Positions 32,944 through 43,188 of a stretch of DNA of 48,189 bases are shown here, piece after piece. The translations under genes were made by a program, and so were the position numbers. Under the pieces are notes generated by a model, which saw only the letters and a program-made list of their open reading frames with translations, searched no databases and was not told the DNA's origin. Numbering within the stretch: the first letter of the stretch is position 1; each line of letters starts with the position of its first letter. Source of the stretch: Aeromonas lacus (GTDB lineage Bacteria; Pseudomonadota; Gammaproteobacteria; Enterobacterales; Aeromonadaceae); assembly GCF_000764665.1 (NCBI RefSeq), contig NZ_JRGM01000149.1, positions 1 through 48,189 on the forward strand, written 5' to 3'.

Positions 32944-35691
32944 TCAGTGAGCCGAGTCATTGGCCTTGCAGGCTTCCGACTCCTTGTTGGCTTGCCACCA
33001 GGGCAGCAGATCCCGGCTCAGCCACTCCTGATAGGCTGCGCTGTCATTGGCGATCAGCTTGTCGAGCTCCGCCTCGAAGTCGCTCAGCGCCTGCTGCCGA
33101 TCCGGATTGCGCAGTGCCTGCGTCATCGCCAGCCAGCTGGCATTGCGACCGGTATCGTTGAGGAAGCGGTGCACCGTATAGGACCAGGAGTAGACCATCT
33201 CGCCCCCCTGGTCGTAATCAAGGTGCAGGATGGATGCCAGAGTCGGCCGCTGGTTGGCGGGGCGGTTGCTCACATTGTCCAGACCTCTGGCAAAGCACTG
33301 GCCATGGGCGATGTACTCCGCCACCCCCTCGGCCCACCAGGTGGTGCGATTGAGGGGATAGTGGCCAAAGCTGCCGTACTGGTTGAAGCGGCCGTCGAGA
33401 TAGTGGACGTACTCGTGGCGCAGGTTCCACACCTGGAAGGCAGGGCGTTTCCACTCGGCCTCATAGGCAAAGAAGCGGGCCTGATTGCCGGGGCGAGCCG
33501 GATCTCCCTCGATGTAGATGCCGCCATTGTCGGTGGAGACGCCAAAGAGGGCGCCGCCGTACCGGCTCCAGTCGGCGGAGGAGTTGAAGATCACCAGCTC
33601 CAGTGCCTCGTTGTGATCATCCGCTACCGGTTGTTCGCCGGTTTCCATCAGCTGGTGGAAATGCTGCTCTTCCTCACCCAGCTCGCGACAGATCCCTTCG
33701 GCCTGAGCCTGGGTAAGATCCTGGGCGCGCAAGCGCAGGGTCGGTGAACAGGTGTGCTCGAAGGGCAGGATATCCTCCATGCGGATTGGGGTGCAGAGCC
33801 CGGCAAACTCGCCGCTGACACAGGCTTCGCTGGTGCGATCCGTGTAGGTGAGGTAGTAGCTGGAGAGGGTGAGGGAGACCTCTTCCAGCAGGGCCGCGGG
33901 CTGGTTGCCTCCCGGAACCAGGCCGTGCTGGCGCATGATGGCGATGACATCGCGGTCGAGTTGCTGGCGATAGTTGTTTGCCTCGTCCGGTCTGGTGTAG
34001 CGCATCATCTGATAGAGGCGGCTGTGGGCATCGAGGATGTTGTTGAAGATAAATAGATCCCGTGAACCGTCACGCTGCTTCCAGAGTGCCAGCTCGCTCA
34101 TGCCGAGCAGGCGCAGGTTCTGGCGGATAGCGGTTTCCTGCGCCAGCAAGGTGGCGGTGAAGTCCGCCTGCTGGCCATAGGATGCGCTCTGATCGACCAG
34201 ATTGAGCAGTTCGAACAGCCCGTCAGCCCAGGGTTTGTGGCCATTGATCTGTGCCGCATGTTGCACGGCATAGGCAAGCGCCTGATTGAGCTGGGCCAGC
34301 ATGGGCGCTGCGCTTTGCCGGAAGGCTTCCTGTCCCAGCTGCCCCTGAGCGGCCACGCTCCACGCTTCCAGCACGGTTCCCGCTTGATCCTGCGGTTCCG
34401 CCCCAAGCAGCAAGGGGTGGTTGAGCAGGTCAATCATGACGCTCGCCAGTGCGCGGGCAACCAGATCGCTCTCCTGCTTGATGCCGCCGTGATAGTTGTG
34501 GGCGCGCACATAGTAGAGCAGTTTGTCCATCGCCGGATGGGTCGGCTGATTGGCCGCTAGCAGGGCACGCATGCCGCGCACCACCGCCATCAGCTTGGCA
34601 TCGTCGTGACCATAGTCCGGCTGCCACGCGGGGCTGTTCTGCCCGCTCACATCGGCCACCAGCTTGGCGGCGTCGGCATCGAGCAGATCCGTATCGGGTT
34701 GCTCGGGCTCCGAGCAGGTGCGGCCGTTGGCGCGGCGGCACTCCAGCTGCTCCTCCTTGCTATCAAGGATGATGGGGCGATTGAGTACCCGGCTCTCCTG
34801 CCACTCGTCGGTTTCCGGCAGCGGCTGCCACTCGGCCCCGGCGATCGAGTATTGGTAACCACTGTCCTTGAGGGTTACGGCAACGTTGCTGCCGGCCGGG
34901 ATGACCTGACGGCAGATGCGATAGCGGATGGTGTTGGTCCCCTCCTTGCGCTCCTGCGGTTCGTCGCACTCCTGCTGTGGCGTGAGCTGATCGAGTTGCC
35001 ACTGATAACGGCGCCAGACGTGGATCTCGCTCACCTGAGCGGCCGCCTGAGAGCCGCTGTTCGGTTGCAGGCGGAAGAAGATCTGCTCCAGCCGACCATC
35101 CCGTTCGCTGGGGCTCTCTTCCAGCACATGCAGCTGTTGCCAATCCTGTGGCTGGTAGTGCCACTCCGGCTCGGCGCAGCGCCCCTGTGCGTTGAGCTCG
35201 CAGCGGTCAAGTTCGCGCTCGCTCTGCCCCAGGATCACTGCTGAGGGGAGTGGCAGACGATCCTGGCGGGGGGCGGTCGGCGTCCCGGCCAGCTGCTCCC
35301 AGCGGCCCTGTTTCATGCCATAGCCGAAGTCATAACTGCTGGCGGGGATCCGCTTGCCGGCCGGAACCCGATCTTCGCAGCGGACGAAGCGGATCTGCCA
35401 GCCGGATTCCACCCTGAGCTGGGGCTCGCCACACTGCTGCTCGGCGAGGGCCGCGAGGTCGCTTCCCTGCCAGTCAAAGCGGCGATAGACCCTGAGCTGC
35501 TGATAGGGAGCGCTGGTGCTGCGAGCCTTGAGCTCGTAGGTGATCTCGGTGATGCGCGCGGCGAGTTGCCGGCTCGACTCCCCGGTCAGCTGATACTGCT
35601 GCCAGTCGCTGGGGGAGTAGTTGGCCTGTGTTGAGGAGGCAAAAAGCAGAGGTGCTGCCAATAGCAGCCACCCGGAACCTGAACGATTCAT
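32944..35691 (-). CDS. M9-type collagenase, secreted
   Basis: The 915-residue protein has a signal peptide (MNRSGSGWLLLAAPLLFASSTQA). Its N-terminal region holds two ~154-residue repeats (about 25-175 and 179-329), each with four cysteines. The peptidase-unit part follows, with the zinc motif HEYVH (759-763) and third ligand Glu788 in WWAEGVAEY, as in M9 collagenases. It should be exported and cleave collagen or gelatin-like substrates. Clostridial PKD-like and collagen-binding C-terminal domains are absent; the protein ends soon after the metallopeptidase. The ATG at 35691 follows AAGGGA at 5 nt. The upstream region is AT-rich, unlike its neighbours. The gene stands alone between sanA and menE. 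Confidence 0.9.
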   Translation of the reverse strand: MNRSGSGWLLLAAPLLFASSTQANYSPSDWQQYQLTGESSRQLAARITEITYELKARSTSAPYQQLRVYRRFDWQGSDLAALAEQQCGEPQLRVESGWQIRFVRCEDRVPAGKRIPASSYDFGYGMKQGRWEQLAGTPTAPRQDRLPLPSAVILGQSERELDRCELNAQGRCAEPEWHYQPQDWQQLHVLEESPSERDGRLEQIFFRLQPNSGSQAAAQVSEIHVWRRYQWQLDQLTPQQECDEPQERKEGTNTIRYRICRQVIPAGSNVAVTLKDSGYQYSIAGAEWQPLPETDEWQESRVLNRPIILDSKEEQLECRRANGRTCSEPEQPDTDLLDADAAKLVADVSGQNSPAWQPDYGHDDAKLMAVVRGMRALLAANQPTHPAMDKLLYYVRAHNYHGGIKQESDLVARALASVMIDLLNHPLLLGAEPQDQAGTVLEAWSVAAQGQLGQEAFRQSAAPMLAQLNQALAYAVQHAAQINGHKPWADGLFELLNLVDQSASYGQQADFTATLLAQETAIRQNLRLLGMSELALWKQRDGSRDLFIFNNILDAHSRLYQMMRYTRPDEANNYRQQLDRDVIAIMRQHGLVPGGNQPAALLEEVSLTLSSYYLTYTDRTSEACVSGEFAGLCTPIRMEDILPFEHTCSPTLRLRAQDLTQAQAEGICRELGEEEQHFHQLMETGEQPVADDHNEALELVIFNSSADWSRYGGALFGVSTDNGGIYIEGDPARPGNQARFFAYEAEWKRPAFQVWNLRHEYVHYLDGRFNQYGSFGHYPLNRTTWWAEGVAEYIAHGQCFARGLDNVSNRPANQRPTLASILHLDYDQGGEMVYSWSYTVHRFLNDTGRNASWLAMTQALRNPDRQQALSDFEAELDKLIANDSAAYQEWLSRDLLPWWQANKESEACKANDSAH

Positions 35692-35818
35692 TTTTATCCC
35701 TTGTTATTGTCTGCGTTGTAACCGACAGGCAATTTATAGGGATTCAAAAGAACATCAATATTGATTTAAAAAAGATAAAAATCAATAAGATGTGATTTAT
35801 TTTCAGGGTGGGTGGTAT
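35692..35818. promoter_or_regulatory. AT-rich collagenase promoter region
   Basis: Immediately upstream of the collagenase gene the DNA is far richer in A and T than the rest of the window. It contains the 12-bp palindrome ATCAATATTGAT (35754-35765) and the inverted repeat ATTGATTT / AAATCAAT (35760-35767 and 35779-35786). A -10-like TATAAA lies on the minus strand near 35735-35740. Such DNA often binds H-NS-type proteins or a specific regulator. Confidence 0.4.
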
Positions 35819-35951
35819 GAGGGCGCTTCAGCAGTAGTAAAGGCTCACATGAGACATTTTCATGTATGGGATGAAATCACGAAAACGGGAGCAACATCAC
35901 ATCCGGTCACCGCTGTTACTCCTGTCGGTTGGGTCAACCACCGCTCTTCGG

Positions 35952-37352
35952 TTATTCAATGGCCCACTGTTGAAACAGTTTGCGCTGGGGTTTGAGACCG
36001 CCAGCTTGTACGGGCCAGGGGAGCCAGCGGTCGGGCACCATAAAGCCGGGCAGGGTGGCGCGGATCCAGGTTGCCAGCTCGGGGTAGGGGACCGGCTCAC
36101 CATGCCAGTCGATAAAGGCGGCGGGGCGCTGGCCCCACTCGTCGCTTGGCACCGGCACTACCAGTGCCTGGGCGACGGCCGGGTGATCCACCAGACGCTG
36201 TTCGATGGTCTCGGGCTGGATGTTTTCTCCCCCCGAGATGAAGAGGTTGTCGAGTCGCCCCTCTACCACCAGTTCGCCGCTCTCGGTGACGTGCCCCTTG
36301 TCGCGGGTATGAAACCAGCCATCGCCATCAAGCGGCAGATCGAGAGTTCCATCGCGGTAGTAACCGACAAACAGGGTTGCGCCGCGCACGCAGATCTCCT
36401 GCTCCCTGATGCACACCTCCCGTCCCGGCAGCGGGTGCCCGACCACACCGGCATTGCCGGGGATGGTGGTGCAAACCTGACTGCCCATCTCGGAGAGGCC
36501 ATAACTCACCTTGGGTTCGAGCCCCATGGCGCAGAGACGGCTCACCAGCGGCTGCGGGATGGCAGCACCGCCGAGCAGCAGCTCGCGCAGGCGAGTGCGG
36601 GCGGGGTCAAAGCCCTCTGCCAGCAGGCGCCAGAGCTGGGTCGGCACCAGCGAGAGGTGAGTTATGGGTTGCTGTTCAAGCCGCGCCTTGAGCGGCTGAC
36701 TGCGATCGTCCAGCACCAGAGTGGCGCCCGCCAGAAAGACCCGAAACAGGATGGCGTAACCGCCGACATGGAACAGCGGCAGCGAGAGCAGCCAGCCACA
36801 CGCCTGATCGAGGGGGATAAGGGCGGTTGAACCACGAGCCGAAGCCAGATGGTTGGCCAGCCGGTGTACCACAGCCTTCGGCGTACCGCTGGAGCCCGAG
36901 GTGAGGATCATGTTGTTGAGCCGGGCTGGCTCCAGCATGCAGTCGCTTTCGTCTGCTGCCTGCTCATGGACGAAGTCGAGGCGCAAGGACTGCCAGCTGC
37001 CCGCCGGGATCTCGCCAGCCGACCAGAAGGCAGTGGCATCGAGCAGGGTTGCCAGCTCGGCCTGCCGCGCCGGCGGAAAGGCGGGATTGAGTGGACAGAA
37101 GATGATGCCGCTGCGCACGCAGGCCCACGCCAGCAGCACATCCTGCTGAGCGCCGCGCACTACCGCTGCCAGATGATCGCCACGGCGCACTCCGGCCTGT
37201 TCCAGCTGTTGGCACAGGCTGTTGAGGCGGGAATCGAGCTGGCGATAACTGAGGGGCGAGGCGGCGTGGATGGCAATGCGGTTCGGGGCTGTGATTGCCC
37301 GGTGGCGTACCGGGCAAGGTGTCTGTTCGGGTGAACGGGAGGGGTCAATCAC
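35952..37352 (-). CDS. menE: O-succinylbenzoate-CoA ligase MenE
   Basis: The 466-residue acyl-CoA synthetase of the AMP-binding family has the P-loop TSGSSGTPKAVVHR (~151-164), VSYGLSEMGSQ and GDGWFHTRDKGHV, then SGGENIQPETIE near the C-terminus. It activates o-succinylbenzoate to its CoA ester through an adenylate, in the cytoplasm. It is the last gene of the minus-strand men unit; its GTG start at 37352 overlaps the end of menC by 8 nt, and GGAG lies 12 nt upstream. No other in-frame start fits better. The order menF-D-H-B-C-E is that of E. coli. Confidence 0.93.
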   Translation of the reverse strand: MIDPSRSPEQTPCPVRHRAITAPNRIAIHAASPLSYRQLDSRLNSLCQQLEQAGVRRGDHLAAVVRGAQQDVLLAWACVRSGIIFCPLNPAFPPARQAELATLLDATAFWSAGEIPAGSWQSLRLDFVHEQAADESDCMLEPARLNNMILTSGSSGTPKAVVHRLANHLASARGSTALIPLDQACGWLLSLPLFHVGGYAILFRVFLAGATLVLDDRSQPLKARLEQQPITHLSLVPTQLWRLLAEGFDPARTRLRELLLGGAAIPQPLVSRLCAMGLEPKVSYGLSEMGSQVCTTIPGNAGVVGHPLPGREVCIREQEICVRGATLFVGYYRDGTLDLPLDGDGWFHTRDKGHVTESGELVVEGRLDNLFISGGENIQPETIEQRLVDHPAVAQALVVPVPSDEWGQRPAAFIDWHGEPVPYPELATWIRATLPGFMVPDRWLPWPVQAGGLKPQRKLFQQWAIE

Positions 37353-38274
37353 GGTAATACAGTTGCTCCAGTCGGCTCAGATCCGGTTTGCCATCTTCCC
37401 CCAGCAGATCCCCCGCCATCCAGCGGCGGGTATCGAGACCGGGAGCCTGCTCCGGCGCCCACTCACCTGCCAGACGGGATAGCTGATTCAGCCCGAGACC
37501 CGACTCGAAGCAGGAGGAGATGATCACCTTGAGCCGCAGCTCGCGGGCGCGGTTGACCAGCGCTTCGATGTTGGCGAGCGAGCCGAGCAGGGTGGGTTTG
37601 AGCACCAGCGCCTTCAGCTGCGGGATGGGCTCCCACGGCTTGTCCTGCGCCAAGAGTTCGTCCAGCGCCACCGGCATGCCGGTGCGGTTGGCAACGAAGG
37701 CGATATCGGCGAAGTCGGCGCAAGGGTCTTCCAGATACTCGATGCGGTTCGGGTCGAGATGGCCGCAGAAGGTCCATGCCTCCTCGCGGGTCCAGCCCTG
37801 GTTGGCATCCAGTACCAGTTTGAGAGAGGGCACCCGATCGCACAGCAGGCGGATCAGCGCCAGCTCGTCACGCATCGGATAGCGGGCCACCTTCAGCTTG
37901 GCCTTGCTGGGCGTGCTGTGGAGCCACTCTTTCCAGTTTTTCAGCAGCTCTTGCGGCGAGCCCTGAATAAGAGGGTAAGGCGCGGGCAGCGGGTTGCTCT
38001 GCTCCGGCCATTTGCGGCGTGCGCAGTCGAGGCCAAATTGCACCGACGGCAGCACGGGATTCGGGGTATCTCCGGCGGCCAGGGCCGCCAGAGCAGCGAG
38101 CGCTTCCTGCTCCGCCTGTTGCAGGCTCTCTTGCGAGAAGCCGGGCAGGGGGGCAATTTCCCCCCAGCCGTCGTTGATGCGCACCAACAGCCCCTCTCGC
38201 GCCACCTCCACCTTGCCGTGAAAGGTCAGTGGCTGGGTAAAAGGCAGTTGATAGCGATAAAGGGCTAGTGTCAT
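37345..38274 (-). CDS. menC: o-Succinylbenzoate synthase MenC
   Basis: The 309-residue enolase-superfamily enzyme shows the N-terminal capping domain, the catalytic Lys pair in KLKVARYP, metal ligands in LVLDANQGW, IEYLEDP and ALDELL, and the later KPTLLGS. It dehydrates SHCHC to o-succinylbenzoate using Mg2+. The ATG at 38274 overlaps the menB stop by 1 nt (TGATG), so translation is coupled. The 3' end overlaps menE by 8 nt. It is slightly shorter than E. coli MenC (320 residues). Confidence 0.93.
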   Translation of the reverse strand: MTLALYRYQLPFTQPLTFHGKVEVAREGLLVRINDGWGEIAPLPGFSQESLQQAEQEALAALAALAAGDTPNPVLPSVQFGLDCARRKWPEQSNPLPAPYPLIQGSPQELLKNWKEWLHSTPSKAKLKVARYPMRDELALIRLLCDRVPSLKLVLDANQGWTREEAWTFCGHLDPNRIEYLEDPCADFADIAFVANRTGMPVALDELLAQDKPWEPIPQLKALVLKPTLLGSLANIEALVNRARELRLKVIISSCFESGLGLNQLSRLAGEWAPEQAPGLDTRRWMAGDLLGEDGKPDLSRLEQLYYRD

Positions 38275-39134
38275 CAGGGGTTCCGCTTGTATTTGGAGAA
38301 GTCGGGACGGCGTTTTTCGTTGAACGCGTTGCGCCCTTCCTGACCCTCTTCTGTCATGTAAAACAGCATGGTGGCATTGCCAGCCAGCTCCTGCAACCCT
38401 GCCTGACCGTCACAATCGGCGTTGAGGGCCGCCTTCAGGCAGCGCAGCGCCATCGGGCTGTTTTGCAGCATCTCGCGGCACCAGCGCACGGTTTCGCGCT
38501 CCAGATCCGCCAGCGGCACGACGGTGTTGACCAGACCCATGTCGAGGGCTTGCTGGGCATCGTACATGCGGCAGAGGAACCAGATCTCGCGGGCTTTCTT
38601 CTGGCCGACGATGCGGGCCATGTAGGAGGCGCCCCAACCGCCGTCGAAGGAACCTACTTTCGGGCCGGTCTGGCCAAACTGGGCGTTGTCGGCGGCGATG
38701 GTCAGGTCACACATCATGTGCAGCACGTGGCCGCCACCGACCGCATAGCCGGCCACCATGGCCACCACCGGTTTCGGGCAGGTGCGGATGTCGCGCTGGA
38801 AGTCGAGCACGTTGAGGTGATGAGTCCCCTCGTCATCGCGATAGCCACCGTAGTCGCCACGGATCTTCTGGTCGCCGCCGGCGCAGAAGGCCTTCTCGCC
38901 GAAACCGGTCAGGATGATGGTACCGACCTGATCGTCATAACGGGCATCGGCCAGCGCCTGCAGCATCTCTTTGACGGTGCGGGGACGGAAGGCGTTGCGC
39001 ACCTGGGGGCGGTTGATAGTGATCTTGGCAATGCCATCGCCGGACTTGTGATAGAGGATGTCCTCGTAACCGGCGGAGCAATCACGCCACTCGACAGGTG
39101 CGTAGAGTTCCGCTTCAGTCATTGCTTCAATCAT
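38274..39134 (-). CDS. menB: 1,4-Dihydroxy-2-naphthoyl-CoA synthase MenB
   Basis: The 286-residue crotonase-family enzyme is very close to E. coli MenB (285). Shared stretches include [66 protein letters not shown] and the C-terminal DFSKYKRNP. The oxyanion hole and the Asp and Tyr of the active site lie in these motifs. It cyclises o-succinylbenzoyl-CoA to the naphthoyl-CoA. The ATG at 39134 overlaps the menH stop by 8 nt; an upstream frame to 39224 is menH sequence in another frame. Bicarbonate dependence seen in E. coli is expected. Confidence 0.97.
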   Translation of the reverse strand: MIEAMTEAELYAPVEWRDCSAGYEDILYHKSGDGIAKITINRPQVRNAFRPRTVKEMLQALADARYDDQVGTIILTGFGEKAFCAGGDQKIRGDYGGYRDDEGTHHLNVLDFQRDIRTCPKPVVAMVAGYAVGGGHVLHMMCDLTIAADNAQFGQTGPKVGSFDGGWGASYMARIVGQKKAREIWFLCRMYDAQQALDMGLVNTVVPLADLERETVRWCREMLQNSPMALRCLKAALNADCDGQAGLQELAGNATMLFYMTEEGQEGRNAFNEKRRPDFSKYKRNP

Positions 39135-39891
39135 GACTCTTCTCTTCTTGTTGTTGGTTGACCCACTCCGCAAGGAGTCGGGCAAAAGCCTCGGGCTGGT
39201 GGGCATGCAGGTTGTGGCCGCCATCCAGCTCCAAGTGGTTGATTTTGCGATGCTGACTCGCCATGAGGCAAGCCAGCTGATGGAATTTGTGATCCCGCTT
39301 GCCGCTCACATAAGTGACTGGCAACTCGCCTTGCGCCAGCCAGGAAGCGAGATCCGGCTGCTTGCCAAGGGAGGTGGCGCGCAGCATGGCGGCCACGGCC
39401 TTGCCGTTGTTGCCAAGGCGGCGAGCGATCTGGCGAGCACGGGTTGCCTCATCGAGATCGGCAAAAACGCCCTGCCGATACCAGTCTGCCAGCACGTCAG
39501 CCAAGGGCTCGCGCTCGAAGCGCTCTGCCCAACTCTCATCGTGGGTGATGCGGGCGGCCCGCTCACCGGCTGGCAGTCCCGGGTGGCAGTTCTCCAGCAG
39601 CAGTCCCAACAGCCCCGCCGGCTCACGGCTGGCGTGGTAGAGGGCCAGTCGCCCGCCCAGCGAGTAGCCGACCAGCAGGTAGCGCTCGATACCGCGACTG
39701 GCGAGCTCGCGGCACAGCCACTGGTGACTTTGCTCGAAGTCGTTGACCCGCAGCTCGTGATGCAGGCCGTGACCCGGCAGGTCGAGGGCAATGCAGTGGT
39801 GGCCGGGCAGGCGGTCGATGACCGGTTGCCAGTCGCTGCTATCGCCGAGCAGACCGTGCAGCAGAACCAGCGGTGTGTCGTTACAGCTCAC
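39127..39891 (-). CDS. menH: SHCHC synthase MenH
   Basis: The protein is an alpha/beta-hydrolase fold: [14 protein letters not shown] (oxyanion hole), the nucleophile elbow [20 protein letters not shown], and the C-terminal catalytic His in DGGHNLHAH. It eliminates pyruvate from SEPHCHC to give SHCHC. The best start is unclear. GTG at 39891 gives 254 residues, has GGGAG at 9 nt and overlaps menD by only 11 nt; ATG at 39921 gives 264 but overlaps menD by 41 nt. Either reading keeps the enzyme whole. The gene lies in the men operon between menD and menB. Confidence 0.88.
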   Translation of the reverse strand: MSCNDTPLVLLHGLLGDSSDWQPVIDRLPGHHCIALDLPGHGLHHELRVNDFEQSHQWLCRELASRGIERYLLVGYSLGGRLALYHASREPAGLLGLLLENCHPGLPAGERAARITHDESWAERFEREPLADVLADWYRQGVFADLDEATRARQIARRLGNNGKAVAAMLRATSLGKQPDLASWLAQGELPVTYVSGKRDHKFHQLACLMASQHRKINHLELDGGHNLHAHQPEAFARLLAEWVNQQQEEKSHD

Positions 39892-41629
39892 GGATGGTCG
39901 CTCCCAGCGCCTTGAGATCATCGGCCACCTGCTCGCTCGGTACCCTGATCTCGATCAGGGTAACGCCACCCTTGAGGGCTAAACCGTACTCCTGCTCGAA
40001 CTCGGCCAGGGTCGTCGGCGCGCGGTAGGCGAGGCCAAACATGGCGGCGGCATGGTCAAACCCGAGGCCGTGGGGCAGCCGGTAGTAGCTCTCCAGCAGC
40101 TCCCCTTCAGTGGGCACCGGCAACATGCGAAAGATGCTGCCGCCATCGTTGTTGAGCAGGATCACCACCAGCGGCTGGCTTGCCTTGCTGAGCAGGGCAA
40201 GGCTGTTGAGATCGTGCAGGGCGCTCAGATCGCCGATCAGCAGGGTGGTGGGCTGGTTGCTGCTTTGCGCGAATCCGTAAGCGGTGGCGATGAGGCCGTC
40301 GATGCCGGAGGCGCCGCGGTTGGTCATCACCCGGCTCGGCCCCTTGCCCGTTTCGCCGAGCATGTCCATCAACCGGGCCGGCATGCTGTTGCCGACAAAG
40401 AGCTGCCCCTCGATAAGGTTATTGATGCGATGGCAGATCCCGAGCTCGGAGAAACGATCGCAGGCGGCGGCTATCGCCTGACCGACTGGTTGCAGCAGCG
40501 CGTGCAGCCGATGCCAGGGAGCCTCGCTGGACGTGATCGGATGGGCAGAGGCAAAGGCGCCAGCACTGCAGAGCAGGCGGTTGCGCAGCCGGTAGTCGGG
40601 GTCGAGCCGCGCCGGCTGCGGATCCACCAGCCAGTAGTCGTGCCACGCCTGCTGCTTGATGAACTGGCCAAGCCGCTTGGAGACCAGTCGGGCGCCAAAT
40701 TGCAGCAGCACTTCGGCGCGGCCCAGCTCGGCGGCCACTGCACCATTGTTGAGGGCGAGATCCAGTTCGATCAGATTGCGGCGATCGAAGCGTAGCTGGC
40801 TCTGGATATCGGCCAGCAGCGGCCAGCCAAGTCGCTCCGCCAGTTCGGCGGCAGCCTCTGCTTGCTGCGGGTCGGTAATGCGACCGGCAACAATGATGCC
40901 GCGTTTTTGCCGAAAGCTTTCCCACTCCGCCTGAAGGGGGCAGGTCGGTTCGCTCTGCTGCCACGGGCTCCAGGGCTTGTGCGAGCTGAGCCAGTTGCCG
41001 AGGGGGGCCAGATAGTCGGAGAAATCCTGATAGTGCTCGCCCGGGTAGAGAGGCTCGGGGTACATGCAGTTGAAGTGCACCACCCCGGGGGTGAGTGCCT
41101 GTCTGGCCAGCGCCTGATCCACCGAGCTCAGCACAAACGCCGCTGGAATGGTCGGGGTGGGGCTCGGCAGGTTCTGCTGATAGATGGGGTAGCGGCCGAA
41201 GATCCCCTGCTGGTCGATCGCCTGATTGGCGCCGTTGTCGATAAGCTCGTGGGGGCGATCGGCGGAGAGAATGATGAGCGGTACGCCGGTGAGCTGGGCT
41301 TCGGCTACCGCGGGCCAGAGGTTGGCAACCGCGGTGCCCGAGGTCATGATCACCGCCACCGGACGATTGCTTCCCTTGGCCAGCCCGAGCGCCATAAAGC
41401 CGAGGCCGCGTTCGTCAAAGTGCAGGTGGCGGCGAAAGCCCTGATGTGCCGCAGCCGCCATGGTCAGCGGCGCGGAGCGGGAGCCGGGAGCCAGCACCAG
41501 ATCGCGCACGCCGAGGCGAAAGAGCTCCTCCAGCAAAAGGGAGGACCAGACGTGGTTGAAGGTGGCGTGCTGATTTGAAAACGGGCGGCAGGCAAACACT
41601 TCGCTGGCTGGCTCTTTACGGGTGGGCAT
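39881..41629 (-). CDS. menD: SEPHCHC synthase MenD
   Basis: The 582-residue ThDP enzyme has the N-terminal [14 protein letters not shown], the catalytic Glu region following it, a central domain, and a C-terminal ThDP/Mg motif running from [16 protein letters not shown] to [11 protein letters not shown]. It condenses decarboxylated 2-oxoglutarate with isochorismate in the cytoplasm. The start at ATG 41629 gives the expected family length; the frame runs on to 41713 through the menF-menD gap without a good signal. It starts 32 nt after menF on the same strand. Confidence 0.93.
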   Translation of the reverse strand: MPTRKEPASEVFACRPFSNQHATFNHVWSSLLLEELFRLGVRDLVLAPGSRSAPLTMAAAAHQGFRRHLHFDERGLGFMALGLAKGSNRPVAVIMTSGTAVANLWPAVAEAQLTGVPLIILSADRPHELIDNGANQAIDQQGIFGRYPIYQQNLPSPTPTIPAAFVLSSVDQALARQALTPGVVHFNCMYPEPLYPGEHYQDFSDYLAPLGNWLSSHKPWSPWQQSEPTCPLQAEWESFRQKRGIIVAGRITDPQQAEAAAELAERLGWPLLADIQSQLRFDRRNLIELDLALNNGAVAAELGRAEVLLQFGARLVSKRLGQFIKQQAWHDYWLVDPQPARLDPDYRLRNRLLCSAGAFASAHPITSSEAPWHRLHALLQPVGQAIAAACDRFSELGICHRINNLIEGQLFVGNSMPARLMDMLGETGKGPSRVMTNRGASGIDGLIATAYGFAQSSNQPTTLLIGDLSALHDLNSLALLSKASQPLVVILLNNDGGSIFRMLPVPTEGELLESYYRLPHGLGFDHAAAMFGLAYRAPTTLAEFEQEYGLALKGGVTLIEIRVPSEQVADDLKALGATIREL

Positions 41630-41661
41630 AGGGGCTCTCGTGGCGTGAAAAGGGTAAATGA

Positions 41662-42981
41662 CTATCCCAGCAGGGAGAGCACATTGGCGATCTTGTTGTC
41701 GAGCTCGGCCCATTCGGCGGCAGGCTCGGAACCGGCGACGATACCGGCACCGGCAAACAGGGTGACGCTGCCGGGCTGGATGCGGGCGCTGCGGATGGCG
41801 ACCGAAAACTCCGAGGTTTCCCGGCTCAGCATGCCGCAGGCGCCGGCATACCAGCCGCGCTCGTAGGGCTCGAACTCGCGGATAAAGGCGAGCGCCGCCT
41901 CGCGGGGGGCACCGCCCACCGCGGGAGTCGGGTGGAGGGCGTCGAGCAGCTGCCAGTCACAGACGCCGGGCTTGAGCTCGGCCTCGATATCGCACTTGAG
42001 GTGCTGCAGCAGGCGTAATTTAAGGATGCGCGGCTCGGTCAGGGTGGCATCGTGGGCCAGCGGGGCCAGCCGGCTCAGGATGTCGGCGTGAACCAGCCGG
42101 TTCTCCAGCCGGTTTTTGCTGTCGGTGAGCAGCTCGGTGGCCAACGCTTCATCGGTCGCCTCGTCGCCGGAGCGACGAATGGTGCCCGCCAGCGCCTCGG
42201 TAAAGAGGTGACGCTCCTCGCGGCGGTAGAGCCGCTCGGGGGAGCAGGCGATAAAGGCTTGCTCGGGGGAGAATTGAAAACCGAAGTGGAAGCAATCCTG
42301 TGCGTGGTTGGCCCACTGATCCAGCATGGCCCAGGGATTGATCTGGCCGGCGTCGTGCTGGCTGGTCAGCACGCTTTCGCGCGATAGCACCACCTTGGGG
42401 GTGCTGGCCTGAAAGTCGGGGGCGGTGACTCGCTCCACCAGTGTCTGCCAGTGCTCGGGGCCGGGGCAGTCGTGACGATGCCAGCGCTGTTTTTGCAGCG
42501 GGGGCAGCGGTGCTTCCGGTTGCAGCGCGTCGAGGGCGGTTTCGGCCGCGTGCAGCTCCTGCTCCAGATTGTCGCCGGTCAGCCAGAGGTTGAGGCAGAG
42601 GCTGACGCACTCGCCGCGGCGCACCAGCTCGATGCGGGGCAGCACGAAACGGCAGGCGCCAAAGCCCTGCCAGCCCGGCTGGGTCGGGTCGAACGCCAGA
42701 CCGCCATAGTAGCGGGGGCTGTCATCATGGGGCTCTGCCGTGTTGCTGCATACCTGACGGATATCTTCCGGCGCAGTCAGCTCCTGAATGGCGCCCAGCG
42801 CGACATATTCGGGGCTGCTCTGGCCACGAGCGTGCCAATAGATACGCGGATAGAGGGTTTGCGCCGCGAGCCAGCCCAGAAAAGAGCGGATCTCGAACGT
42901 CACACGCAGCCGCACGAAGCCGCTGGCCTTGCTGTGACGCAGGGCGTCCAGTTGTTGCTTGATATGGGTCTGAGCCAACAT
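41662..42981 (-). CDS. menF: Isochorismate synthase MenF
   Basis: The 439-residue chorismate-utilising enzyme has the family core in its C-terminal half: [53 protein letters not shown] and [11 protein letters not shown]. It converts chorismate to isochorismate with Mg2+, committing it to menaquinone. A siderophore-type isochorismate synthase is less likely given the directly following men genes. The ATG at 42981 has a weak Shine-Dalgarno. The gene heads the men unit and its upstream region diverges toward menA; a candidate promoter is at 43064-43091. Confidence 0.93.
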   Translation of the reverse strand: MLAQTHIKQQLDALRHSKASGFVRLRVTFEIRSFLGWLAAQTLYPRIYWHARGQSSPEYVALGAIQELTAPEDIRQVCSNTAEPHDDSPRYYGGLAFDPTQPGWQGFGACRFVLPRIELVRRGECVSLCLNLWLTGDNLEQELHAAETALDALQPEAPLPPLQKQRWHRHDCPGPEHWQTLVERVTAPDFQASTPKVVLSRESVLTSQHDAGQINPWAMLDQWANHAQDCFHFGFQFSPEQAFIACSPERLYRREERHLFTEALAGTIRRSGDEATDEALATELLTDSKNRLENRLVHADILSRLAPLAHDATLTEPRILKLRLLQHLKCDIEAELKPGVCDWQLLDALHPTPAVGGAPREAALAFIREFEPYERGWYAGACGMLSRETSEFSVAIRSARIQPGSVTLFAGAGIVAGSEPAAEWAELDNKIANVLSLLG

Positions 42982-43013
42982 GGATTCTTGTCTGAGCCGG
43001 ATAGTAACGGCTG

Positions 43014-43028
43014 ATCCCGCAGCGGGAT
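43014..43028. promoter_or_regulatory. Perfect 15-bp dyad in the menF leader
   Basis: ATCCCGC and GCGGGAT flank one A, 32 nt upstream of the menF ATG and downstream of the candidate promoter. It could be an operator or a short leader stem. Confidence 0.4.
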
Positions 43029-43063
43029 GCCGTAGGTTTATGCCAAAGGCGATGATTTCCTAT

Positions 43064-43091
43064 ATATTATCTGCCCATTCGTCCATGTAAA
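43064..43091 (-). promoter_or_regulatory. Candidate menF promoter
   Basis: On the minus strand TTTACA (43086-43091, 5 of 6 to TTGACA) lies 16 nt before TAATAT (43064-43069, 4 of 6 to TATAAT). AT-rich bases surround it. Confidence 0.4.
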
Positions 43092-43188
43092 TCGCCCGAG
43101 GGTGCTGCACTCTCAGGGGCCAAGTATACCCAAATCCGGTTCGATAACCCTTAATCCGATCAATATCCGATAGTTTGGCCATCACAAT

